Assembly: GCF_037975445.1 (NCBI RefSeq)
Contig: NZ_CP150254.1
Location: 2,230,001-2,294,000, forward strand
DNA length: 64,000 nucleotides
Source: Peribacillus sp. FSL P2-0133
GTDB lineage: Bacteria; Bacillota; Bacilli; Bacillales; DSM-1321
Direction: 5' to 3'
Shown: one piece after another, positions 8,425-16,438 of the stretch
Position numbering within the stretch: position 1 is the stretch's first letter
How the letters are laid out: the number at the start of each line of letters is the position of its first letter
Translations under genes and position numbers: made by a program
The notes under the pieces: model-generated
Told to the model about the DNA's origin: nothing
Database searches by the model: none
Seen by the model: the letters and a program-made list of their open reading frames with translations, nothing else

Positions 8425-9051
8425 TTATTTTTCTAAGAATAACCTTACACCGAATACTAATAATACTGTACCCGTAATACCTTCTATGGCTCTTTTAACA
8501 CTTTCTCTTTTTAAGAACATTCTTAGCTGTCGTATTAGTACGATATAGAGTAAGTACCAAATACCTGTAAGTGCTGTAAAAGTCAGTCCAAATAAAAGAA
8601 ACTGGAAAAAATGACTTTGATTATCTAAAATAAATTGAGGTAAGAAGCTCAGAAAAAAAACTGTTGTTTTCGGGTTGAAAATGCTTGTAATAAATCCTTG
8701 TCTAAAACTTTTTGCTGTACTACCTACATTAGTTTTTTTACCTTCTATATCTGATGTGATAGCTCTTTTTGTTAAAGCATTTTTTATTGATTTGATTGCT
8801 AGATAAATTAAATAAGCTGCCCCAGCATATTTAATGATTGAAAATATCATAGCTGATTTCATCAGGATAGCAGAAAGTCCCAATGTTGCCATTAGTGTAT
8901 GAATTATCATTCCAGAAACTGTACCTAAAACCGTTTTGATACCTCCCTCTCTCCCATGTGAAAGGGTATTCTTTGTTACTAATGCAAAGCCTGGACCAGG
9001 CATTATAATGATTAGAATTGCTGTAAAGATAAAGAGTAAATAATTCTCCAT
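8425..9051 (-). CDS. LysE/RhtB-family amino-acid exporter
   Basis: Membrane protein of 208 residues with six predicted helices. The family signature PGPGFALVTKNTLSHG near residue 19 identifies the LysE/RhtB translocators, which export amino acids such as lysine, homoserine or threonine by proton exchange. It lies downstream of a broken EamA transporter, an aminotransferase and a MocR regulator on the same strand. All are amino-acid-related, so it probably exports an amino acid or its breakdown product. Confidence 0.88.
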   Translation of the reverse strand: MENYLLFIFTAILIIIMPGPGFALVTKNTLSHGREGGIKTVLGTVSGMIIHTLMATLGLSAILMKSAMIFSIIKYAGAAYLIYLAIKSIKNALTKRAITSDIEGKKTNVGSTAKSFRQGFITSIFNPKTTVFFLSFLPQFILDNQSHFFQFLLFGLTFTALTGIWYLLYIVLIRQLRMFLKRESVKRAIEGITGTVLLVFGVRLFLEK

Positions 9052-9200
9052 ATAAAAACCATCTTTCTTACTTATTGATTAAAGTCATTTTTTATAATAC
9101 TAATCGTTTAACTCCATTCCTTATATATAAAATGTTCACTTTAAGATTAAATCAATAACAAATAAAACTAGCCTTGTGAAAACATTAGATTTCTTTTACG

Positions 9201-10093
9201 TTATTTAGCTTGTGTTTTCATTGATCGTTTTGAAAATTTTATTGATTTATTTTCGCTAACAAATGTTGAACCTAAAAGCAATGTACCACCAAGCATTTGA
9301 ACAAATGTCATTTGCTCTTGCAAGATAATAGCAGAAATCAGTATAGCTACAAAAGGATCTACATAGCTTAGCATAGCAATACTCTGTCCCTTTAACTTTT
9401 GCATACCTGAGAAAAATAACCAAAATCCAATACCAGTGTTAACAATCCCTAATAGTATTATAAAGGGAATGGATGATCTGGATACTTCCAAGATACTAAA
9501 TCCCTCAGTAATAAGCACATATGGTAAGAGCAGTAAAGCGGTTGTTCCAAGTTGGATGATGGTAATCTCTAACTTGGCCATGTTTTGAATAAATTTATTT
9601 AATAACATTAATGCAGCGTAAAATGCAGCTGCAACTAATCCAAAAAAGATCCCAAGCAGATCACCTTTTCCAGATGCACTGATGCCATTTCCAACAATCA
9701 ATAACATACCTAATATCGCAACACCAATACAAACAATCTTTTTGATAGGTAATTGTTCCTTAAGGATAATTGGTGAGAGAATCATGACAAACACAGGTGC
9801 AAAGTAATACCCTAATGTTGCGTTAGTGATTGTTGTATAATCGTAAGATTGATAGAGAAAAATCCAATTCCCTCCTAATGCAATACCAGAAAGAAATAAA
9901 ATAGAAGCATTAGCTTTCATTAATTTCCATGAAATGGATTTTTTATCATAAAAAATACGAACATTAAAAATAGACATCCGATTGAACTACTTAGTAAAGC
10001 TGTTTCACTCGAAGATAAATTAATGTATCTTTGCACTAAACCAATCGTACCAAAGATTATCATTGATAATATAAACTGAATGTTAGATTTCAT
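9201..10093 (-). pseudogene. EamA/DMT-family transporter interrupted by a frameshift
   Basis: The gene should start at the ATG at 10091-10093, which has an AAGGAG site six bases upstream and encodes a normal EamA beginning (MKSNIQFILSMIIFGTIG). That frame stops shortly after a run of six A (plus-strand T at 9939-9944). The rest of the protein, with ALGGNWIFLYQSY and LGYYFAPVF, continues in the next frame down to 9201. Adding one base to the A run would give 297 residues, the usual length of this ten-helix family. A second 6-base run at 9950-9955 could equally be the site. It is either a true pseudogene, a homopolymer sequencing error or a slippage-prone gene. Substrates of the family are metabolites or amino acids. 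Confidence 0.82.
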
Positions 10094-10106
10094 CGTCTAC
10101 TCCTTC

Positions 10107-10139
10107 GAATCTGCGAAACAGCTTATATTTCGCAGATTC
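10107..10139 (-). other. intercistronic hairpin before the EamA gene
   Basis: Perfect 12-bp inverted repeat GAATCTGCGAAA / TTTCGCAGATTC with a 9-nt loop, located between the stop of the small ORF and the Shine-Dalgarno site of the EamA gene. On the transcribed strand it is not followed by a T run, so it is more likely an RNA-stabilising or partial attenuating hairpin than a simple terminator. Confidence 0.6.
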
Positions 10140-10259
10140 TTAATCTGTTTTTAATATAAGCTTATTCAGTGCTGATTTAACAAATCGAGTAAACGGTGGT
10201 GGCGGTGATGTTGAAGATGGCTTCCAAGTGTTTAAGTTTGTATTTGATAATGGCATCAT
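10140..10259 (-). CDS. small proline-rich ORF (39 residues), unknown
   Basis: A short open frame between the aminotransferase and EamA genes, in the same direction, with an excellent GGGGGAA site before two ATG codons. It begins MMPLSNTNLNTWKPSSTS, contains four consecutive prolines and ends in a basic segment KSALNKLILKTD. No signal peptide or family is recognised. The strong ribosome site and the hairpin directly after its stop argue that it is real; its shortness argues for caution. It could be a leader peptide for the transporter downstream. Confidence 0.4.
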   Translation of the reverse strand: MMPLSNTNLNTWKPSSTSPPPPFTRFVKSALNKLILKTD

Positions 10260-10349
10260 AATTCCCCCTATTTATATTAATTGATTTTGATAGTACGAGT
10301 TAAGCATTCCTTTATATAGAGCTGCAAAGACAGAAGCTAGGTTGCCTTG

Positions 10350-11558
10350 TCATTGCTTAAGAAGATGTTGTTCTGTCTTTAATTCATGATGTAAGACCTC
10401 ACCAATACGTTTTATACCTTCCCTAATTTGTTCTTTCGTTGTATTCGAGTAATTTAGCCGTAATGTGTTCTTTTGTGTACCATTTGGAAAAAATGGAATA
10501 CCAGGAACAATAGCCACATTATTTTTCAAGCACTCCACAAAGATTTTACTTGAATCAACAGAAGCAGGAAGCTCTACCCAAATAAATAACCCGCCTTCCG
10601 GCTTGCTGTAGGAGATTTTTTTAGGGAAAAATTGATCGATGCAGGCAATCATCGTTAAGCATCTTTCTTTGTATACAGCTTTAATTTTTTCAATATGAGC
10701 CTTTATATCATAAAGTTCCATATATTTAGCCGTGATCCGCTGTGCAAAGCTGTCAGAGTGTAAGTCTGCTGTCTGCTTAAATGCCACGTATTTTTCAATA
10801 AATACTTCATCTGCACAAATCCAGCCAAGCCGAAGTCCCGGTGTGAAGATTTTCGAAAAGGTGCTCAGATAAATGACTCGGCCTTCTGTATCAAAATGTT
10901 TTACTGGCGGAAGGGTAGTTCCAGAAAACCGGATAGCTCCGTACGGATTATCTTCCACAATCAAAACATCATACTGGCTGGCGAGCTCGATCATTCTTTT
11001 TCTTCTTTCAAGTTTGAGCGTTCGTCCTGTCGGGTTTTGAAAATCGGGAATGGTATAAATGAATTTTGCCTGGGGATTCTCCTGAAGCTGTTTCTCCAGC
11101 GCTTCCATCATCATGCCGTCTTCATCCATTTCTACTTCTACAAAATTGGCATTGTATACTTTAAAAGCATTGACCGCAGCCAAGTATGTGGGGCTTTCGC
11201 AAATGATGGTATCCCCTTCGTCAAGAAAGAGCTTTCCGGTCAGGTCAATAGCCTGCTGGGACCCTGATGTAATCAAGATTTGCTGTAAGTGTGCTTGAAT
11301 ACCGATAGCATCCATCCGCTTAATGATCGCGTTTCTAAGCGGAATATATCCTTCTGTTGTACTATATTGAAGGGAAGCAGGGCCATCTTCTTTAAGAACG
11401 GCTTCACATGCCACATTTAGTTCCTCAACGGGAAACAGTTCCGGAGCAGGGAGACCTCCTGCAAAAGAAATCACTTCTGGCCGTTCTGTGACCTTTAAGA
11501 TTTCACGCGTTTCAGAAGATTTAACCAAACTAGCTCTCTTTGCAAATTTGTTGTTCAT
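10350..11558 (-). CDS. PLP-dependent aminotransferase (LysN/2-aminoadipate type, class I/II)
   Basis: Fold-type I aminotransferase of 402 residues. It shows YSTTEGYIPLRNAI, the SGSQQAIDL phosphate-binding loop, the cofactor-site segment DFQNPTGRTL and the lysine in STFSKIFTPGLRLGW that would hold pyridoxal phosphate. The group includes multi-substrate enzymes acting on branched, aromatic or aminoadipate-type amino acids. It is transcribed toward the two amino-acid transporters and its promoter carries an operator identical in arms to that of the adjacent MocR gene, so it is almost certainly a MocR target. Confidence 0.9.
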   Translation of the reverse strand: MNNKFAKRASLVKSSETREILKVTERPEVISFAGGLPAPELFPVEELNVACEAVLKEDGPASLQYSTTEGYIPLRNAIIKRMDAIGIQAHLQQILITSGSQQAIDLTGKLFLDEGDTIICESPTYLAAVNAFKVYNANFVEVEMDEDGMMMEALEKQLQENPQAKFIYTIPDFQNPTGRTLKLERRKRMIELASQYDVLIVEDNPYGAIRFSGTTLPPVKHFDTEGRVIYLSTFSKIFTPGLRLGWICADEVFIEKYVAFKQTADLHSDSFAQRITAKYMELYDIKAHIEKIKAVYKERCLTMIACIDQFFPKKISYSKPEGGLFIWVELPASVDSSKIFVECLKNNVAIVPGIPFFPNGTQKNTLRLNYSNTTKEQIREGIKRIGEVLHHELKTEQHLLKQ

Positions 11559-11656
11559 TTCTAAATGCTCCTTTTAATCATATTGTTTAACCATCATTAG
11601 CTGTTTCGCTTTCTTTACTGAATCGAGGCATGATATCCTCCCACTAAATTTGAATT

Positions 11657-11701
11657 ATCATAACACCTACAAAAAAACCATACAATATTATAATTGTATG
11701 G
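11657..11701 (-). promoter_or_regulatory. promoter and MocR-type operator of the aminotransferase operon
   Basis: On the minus strand a -35 TTGTAT (11680-11685) and -10 TATGAT (11657-11662) are separated by exactly 17 bp. The -35 lies inside a perfect palindrome CCATACAAT-ATTATA-ATTGTATGG (11678-11701). The same palindrome arms occur at the promoter of the MocR gene, which supports it being the regulator's binding site. Confidence 0.7.
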
Positions 11702-11716
11702 CAAACAATATTTCTT

Positions 11717-13099
11717 TCACGTTTCAATTATTTTTTTAAGTGTATTAAGCGCTTTTTCAAGTTCCGCTCTCGTTTCTGGCGCACAAATCGCTAAACGCAC
11801 GGCATTTGCCGGTGCAACATTACCTACCGCAAATCGCCCTCCGCTATAAACTTGTACCCCCTGTGCTTCAGCTATTTGTTCAAATTGGTCCCCTGAATAA
11901 TGGTTCGGCAAATGTAACCAGCGAAAAATCCCTGTTTCTCCTCCTAAACAATTTTCCTTATCTAAATAATGATTGACCAATTGATTGCGAGCTTTAGTTT
12001 CCTCTTTATGAAGTGCAACAATGTTTTCAAACTGACTCGATACAATTGCTCGTGCTGCTAACTCCGCAAATAGTGGCGATACGGAAATATTTAAGTTATA
12101 AAGAGCTTTACGAGTAGCATCCAGGAAGTTGAATGGTACGGCCACATAAGCAAGACGGAGTCCATGTGCCATCGATTTCGATAAACTCGCGACATAAATC
12201 GTATGCTCAGGAGCATATGTCGCTACGGGCGGCAATACTTTGTCTTGGATTAATTGAAACATTCCATTTTCAATAATAAATAAATTATACTTTATGGCAA
12301 TCTCCGCAATAGCCTTGCGAGTTTCAACGCTCATTGTATACGTCATCGGATTCTGGTAATCCGGAATAATATATAAGCCTTTAATGTTTTCATTTTTGCA
12401 TGCATAAAGAAGTGCTTCCGGACTCATTTCATCAGTTTCTGACCGAATCGGTACAAGCTGGATGCCCAGCATCGCGGCAGCTGTCTTTAAGCCTGGATAT
12501 GTATGGTGATCGACACCAATCCGGTCTCCATGTTGACAAAGACCTGCAAGTGTTGCGGTGATGGCATTTTGTCCGCCATTAGCCAGTAAGATATGCTCTC
12601 TAGTCGTTTCAACACCGGCATATTTTAATAATTTGACGCCTGCATCTTTTTGCCAAATCGAATCACCTGGCCGGCTGTACCCAAACCATCTCGCACCATC
12701 GGATTCTTGTAACATGGATTGCAGTAAGTCATGTAAAGGTCCGTATGATACACGATCTGATAGCAGTGCGCCCATTTCTATTAAATGTTCTGGCTTTTCT
12801 TCTGAAAGCAAGTATGCGTTCGAAATCGCATCATATGAAACATAAGTGCCACTACCAATGGTTGCACTAATCAGTCCTTTTAACTCAGCTAACTTAAATG
12901 ATTTTGAGATTGTACTTAGATTCACATCCAAATAGTCTGCTAACTCTCTTTGCGGTGGAAGTTTTGTGCCTGGAACTAAGCGTCCCTCTTTAATATCACA
13001 TTCTAACTGCTTAGCTAATGCCTGATAAATCGGTCTATCTTCTCGATTTAATGTCGGCTTCCATGTCATTGGATATTCTTCAAACGAATTAATAGGCAC
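11717..13099 (-). CDS. MocR-family regulator (GntR winged helix fused to aminotransferase-like domain)
   Basis: About 460 residues. A GntR winged helix near the N-terminus (LPPQRELADYLDVNLSTISK) is linked to a fold-type I aminotransferase domain (NGGQNAITATLAGLC, PDYQNPMTYTM, and the PLP lysine in ASLSKSMAHGLRLAY). MocR proteins sense pyridoxal phosphate or amino-acid adducts and activate neighbouring genes. The frame is open back to a TTG at 13123, but that codon lies inside the -10 box, so translation cannot start there. I prefer GTG at 13099 behind AAAGGATGAG; ATG at 13069 is the alternative. It likely controls itself and the aminotransferase operon. Confidence 0.88.
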   Translation of the reverse strand: MPINSFEEYPMTWKPTLNREDRPIYQALAKQLECDIKEGRLVPGTKLPPQRELADYLDVNLSTISKSFKLAELKGLISATIGSGTYVSYDAISNAYLLSEEKPEHLIEMGALLSDRVSYGPLHDLLQSMLQESDGARWFGYSRPGDSIWQKDAGVKLLKYAGVETTREHILLANGGQNAITATLAGLCQHGDRIGVDHHTYPGLKTAAAMLGIQLVPIRSETDEMSPEALLYACKNENIKGLYIIPDYQNPMTYTMSVETRKAIAEIAIKYNLFIIENGMFQLIQDKVLPPVATYAPEHTIYVASLSKSMAHGLRLAYVAVPFNFLDATRKALYNLNISVSPLFAELAARAIVSSQFENIVALHKEETKARNQLVNHYLDKENCLGGETGIFRWLHLPNHYSGDQFEQIAEAQGVQVYSGGRFAVGNVAPANAVRLAICAPETRAELEKALNTLKKIIET

Positions 13100-13116
13100 A
13101 ATCCTCATCCTTTTTT

Positions 13117-13151
13117 CATACAATTATAAAATTGTATGGCAACAAATTCAA
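13117..13151 (-). promoter_or_regulatory. promoter and autoregulatory operator of the MocR gene
   Basis: Minus-strand -35 TTGAAT (13146-13151) and -10 TATAAT (13123-13128) with a 17-bp spacer. The -10 is buried in the palindrome CATACAAT-TATAAA-ATTGTATG (13117-13138), whose arms match those at 11678-11701. Binding here should repress the regulator's own promoter. Confidence 0.7.
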
Positions 13152-13204
13152 ATCCATAAATTACTTTAGATATTTTTCACAATCGAGCGCGATTGTTAAA
13201 GAAT

Positions 13205-13248
13205 AAAGGACAATACATATTTGATATAACAAATATGTATTGTCCTTT
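13205..13248. repeat. perfect 19-bp hairpin in a divergent intergenic region
   Basis: AAAGGACAATACATATTTG at 13205-13223 and its exact complement at 13230-13248 surround a six-base loop. It lies between divergently transcribed genes, where no terminator is expected, and is followed by T-rich sequence on both strands. It may be left over from a lost gene or mark a small RNA. The rest of 13152-13567 holds nothing recognisable. Confidence 0.5.
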
Positions 13249-13567
13249 AATTTATCTATATTTTTTAAATGAAGGTCTTGATAAACAATGATAATTGGCA
13301 AATAGACATGTTATCTCCAATACCGCCCAATTAATGTATGATATCGAAAATAGATCAATAAAGGCCTAGGTCAACTGGATGCACGAAGATATAGTATTCT
13401 CTAGTGAAAAGGAATGGAGAAAGCTCAAATAAATAACTGACTGCTCAAAAAAACATATTTCGGTCCATTAACAGACATTTACTTTTATTATTTAGATAGT
13501 TAAAGTTATAAACAATAATAAAAACTTACTATTCAGTATTATTTGAAAAATAAAAGTGGAGGATCGG

Positions 13568-14887
13568 ATGAATACAAAAGTATTAGTAATAGGTCCTATA
13601 GATTTAGTAGAACTAGTGTTTACTATCGGTCAATCGTACTCTGACATTACCATGTTACCTGCACCTTACAAACATGAACAGGAAACAATAGATGTGATTA
13701 AAAGAAGAGTCGACGAGGCGGATGTTTTATTCTTTTTAGGCATAATTCCTTATCAAATGGCAAAGAATCAAAATGTTAAAAAGCCTATGGTGTTTATTCC
13801 CTCAACAGGAACATCCTTGTATCGTACTCTTTTTAAGATCATTACAGAAACTTCTTTTAACCCAATCAAGGAACCGTTAAGGATTAGTATAGACACATTG
13901 CCAAATAGAGAAGTAAAAGAGTGTTTTGAGGATTTAGAAATATATCCAGAAAAGATGTTTCTGAAAGCTGATCAAAAAGCGGATGAATTGGTTCATTTTC
14001 ATTATGAATTATGGAAAAATAATCAAACTCAGGTGGCCGTTACCTGTGTTAAATCCGTATACGAGTCGTTAAAAGGGCTAGGGGTACTAGTATTCAGGGT
14101 TCTCCCTACTATGTCCGCCATTCGAACTAGCTTGAATAATGTCCTTTTGGAGGGGAAGGCCTTGCTTCAAAGCGATACACAAATTGCCATTGGAATCCTG
14201 CATTTTAATAATTTGCTTTCTTCTTTAAAAAAGCCCATATCAGAATATGGAGAACAGCGAAAAAAGGCTGCACTTCAAAATCTTCTAATCGATTTTTGTG
14301 AAGAGGTCCAGGCTATTTTTGACTGGTCAGAACGAGATGAAGTCCGATTTATAACCACTCGGGGCGCCATTGAAAGGACTACCCACAAATATAAAAAAGC
14401 ACCGCTATTAGATGAGATAGCCATGAAAATTGATGTAGAGACCACCATTGGAATAGGATTTGGACATACAGCAAACGAAGCGGAAGTGAGTGCTCGTAAA
14501 GCACTTATGAAAGCGAGAGTTAATAAACCGAGTTGCTTTGTGGTTGACATGGATGGAACTGTTTTTGGGCCTGTCGGAAAAGATGGGAAATTGAAATATT
14601 CCTTGCGGAGTGATGACCCACATCTAATGAATTTAGCAAAAACAGCTGGGCTCAGTATTGCAACCATAAACAAATTACTTTCCTTTTGTGAGTGCTTTGG
14701 CTATAGATGCATCACTTCAAATGATCTTGCTAACGGATTAGGTTTGACCATTAGGAGCGCTAGGAGAATCCTGAATACCCTTGAAAATACGAATTTAGCT
14801 GTCATCGTGGGTGAGGAACAGCCCATTAACCGGGGGAGACCCCGACAGTTATATGAATTTCAATTTTCCAGGGAGTCAGTCAGATAG
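13568..14887 (+). CDS. transcriptional regulator with GTP-cyclohydrolase-III/GGDEF-like middle domain and C-terminal HTH
   Basis: A 439-residue protein of unusual build. The first ~200 residues resemble no family I know (KVLVIGPIDLVELVF). The middle contains GIGFGHTANEAEVSARKAL, the nucleotide-loop-like pattern of archaeal GTP cyclohydrolase III and GGDEF folds. The C-terminus has a winged-helix part (NDLANGLGLTIRSARRIL). ATG 13568 is chosen because GGAGG lies five bases upstream. It precedes the M81/D-aminoacylase/MFS genes by 38 nt and probably regulates them, sensing a nucleotide or a peptide breakdown product. The function is inference. Confidence 0.65.
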   Translation: MNTKVLVIGPIDLVELVFTIGQSYSDITMLPAPYKHEQETIDVIKRRVDEADVLFFLGIIPYQMAKNQNVKKPMVFIPSTGTSLYRTLFKIITETSFNPIKEPLRISIDTLPNREVKECFEDLEIYPEKMFLKADQKADELVHFHYELWKNNQTQVAVTCVKSVYESLKGLGVLVFRVLPTMSAIRTSLNNVLLEGKALLQSDTQIAIGILHFNNLLSSLKKPISEYGEQRKKAALQNLLIDFCEEVQAIFDWSERDEVRFITTRGAIERTTHKYKKAPLLDEIAMKIDVETTIGIGFGHTANEAEVSARKALMKARVNKPSCFVVDMDGTVFGPVGKDGKLKYSLRSDDPHLMNLAKTAGLSIATINKLLSFCECFGYRCITSNDLANGLGLTIRSARRILNTLENTNLAVIVGEEQPINRGRPRQLYEFQFSRESVR

Positions 14888-14925
14888 GGTTTTATTCATT
14901 TAATAGTGAAGAAAGGGGAGATTTT

Positions 14926-16404
14926 ATGAGAATAGCAATCGGTCAGTTGGCGCATGAAACGAATACATTTTCTCGAGTAAGAACGACAGTCGACTTATTT
15001 AAAGTATGGGAATGGACCCAAGGAGAGGAACTTCTCGATAGGCATACTGGTGTATTGGATAATTTGGGTGGGATGATCGATCGGGGAAAAGAACTGGGGA
15101 TTGAAATTGTGCCGACTTTTGCAGCCATGGCCAATCCTTCAGGAACGATAACACAGGAAACGTTTCAAAAAGCAAAAAATCTATTAATATCAAGTATTTT
15201 GAATTCTGGAAAATTGGATGGGATTTGTCTATTTCTTCATGGTGCAGGGGTAGCGGAAGGAGTTGACGATATTGAAGGCGATATCCTATCGGAATTAAGA
15301 AGCATTTTGGGTTCAAAAATACCAATAGTAGCTGCATTGGACCTCCATGGTAATATTACGGAAACCATGGTTAAAAAAGCTGATGCACTACTCGGAAATA
15401 TAGATTACCCTCATACGGATTCCTATGAAAGGGGGAGTGAAGCAATTGATATAACTGCTCGCATCATTCAAGGAAAAGTTAACCCGGAAATGGCTCTATC
15501 TAAATTACCATTACTTATTCCTACTACAACCTCCTACTTTTCTCCAATTAAAGAAATCAATGAATGGTGCGAGGAATGGGAAAAGCATCCTAAGGTGCTT
15601 GATTGTACCTTATTTCACGGCTTCCCATATTCAGATATCCCTCACGCAGGAGTTTCAGTAATTGCCATTACGAACAATGAACCCTCATTAGCACAAAAAA
15701 TTTCAGATGATATAGCTGTTAGAATTTTTGAGAAGAAAGATGAATTTTTTCCTATATTGCCTTCACCAAAGAAAGCCATTACATGTGCTTCCTCCCAGAA
15801 GGAAATGCCCATCATCATTAATGAAGCTTCCGATAACCCTGGTGCAGGTACACCAGGAGATGGCACCTTTTTATTGAAGGAAATGATTGAAGCAAACATT
15901 CCAAATAGCTGCTTTGGATTTATTTTTGATCCAGGAGTTGCGGAAATGGCGCATAAAGAAGGTGTGGGTTCCCTAATTCATGTCGAATTAGGTGGTAAAA
16001 CAGATAGTTTACATGGTAACCCTCTAAAAATATCAGCTTATGTAAAAAGCCTTTCTGATGGCAAGTTTATTCAGTCCTCACCGATGTGGAATGGAAGCAA
16101 GGTGAACTTGGGGAGAAGTGCAAGGTTATTGGTTGGTAACGTGGATATCATTGTATGCTCTGTAAATTCCCAGACTTTTGATGAACAAGTTTTCCTCCTT
16201 CATGGAATAGATGTTGAGAAATCAAGTATTGTTGGTTTGAAATCATCTCACCATTTTCGCGCAGCCTTCATGCCTATTGCTAAAGAAATTATAACGGTTG
16301 ACTCGCCTGGGTTAAGCAGTGTGAAGTTATCAACCTTTGATTACAAGAATATAAGCAGACCGATTTACCCTTTTGATCCTATTTTAAATCATCAATTAGT
16401 CTAA
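14926..16404 (+). CDS. M81-family metallopeptidase (MlrC-like)
   Basis: A 492-residue protein matching the microcystinase C family, which cleaves linear peptides containing D- or modified residues. Candidate zinc ligands are in AALDLHGNIT near residue 140 and DYPHTDSYERG near residue 160; the C-terminal half has DNPGAGTPGDGT. The N-terminus HETNTFS is also typical. It begins 38 nt after the regulator and is followed by a D-aminoacylase-like amidohydrolase and an MFS transporter, which fits uptake and stepwise breakdown of N-acylated or D-residue peptides. Confidence 0.85.
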   Translation: MRIAIGQLAHETNTFSRVRTTVDLFKVWEWTQGEELLDRHTGVLDNLGGMIDRGKELGIEIVPTFAAMANPSGTITQETFQKAKNLLISSILNSGKLDGICLFLHGAGVAEGVDDIEGDILSELRSILGSKIPIVAALDLHGNITETMVKKADALLGNIDYPHTDSYERGSEAIDITARIIQGKVNPEMALSKLPLLIPTTTSYFSPIKEINEWCEEWEKHPKVLDCTLFHGFPYSDIPHAGVSVIAITNNEPSLAQKISDDIAVRIFEKKDEFFPILPSPKKAITCASSQKEMPIIINEASDNPGAGTPGDGTFLLKEMIEANIPNSCFGFIFDPGVAEMAHKEGVGSLIHVELGGKTDSLHGNPLKISAYVKSLSDGKFIQSSPMWNGSKVNLGRSARLLVGNVDIIVCSVNSQTFDEQVFLLHGIDVEKSSIVGLKSSHHFRAAFMPIAKEIITVDSPGLSSVKLSTFDYKNISRPIYPFDPILNHQLV

Positions 16405-16438
16405 CTAAGTCAAACTAATATATAGAGGATGTGGTCAA

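Noticed and set aside
14275-14673. 132-codon minus-strand frame inside the regulator gene
   Set aside because: Antisense shadow; the plus-strand gene has a ribosome site and recognisable domains.
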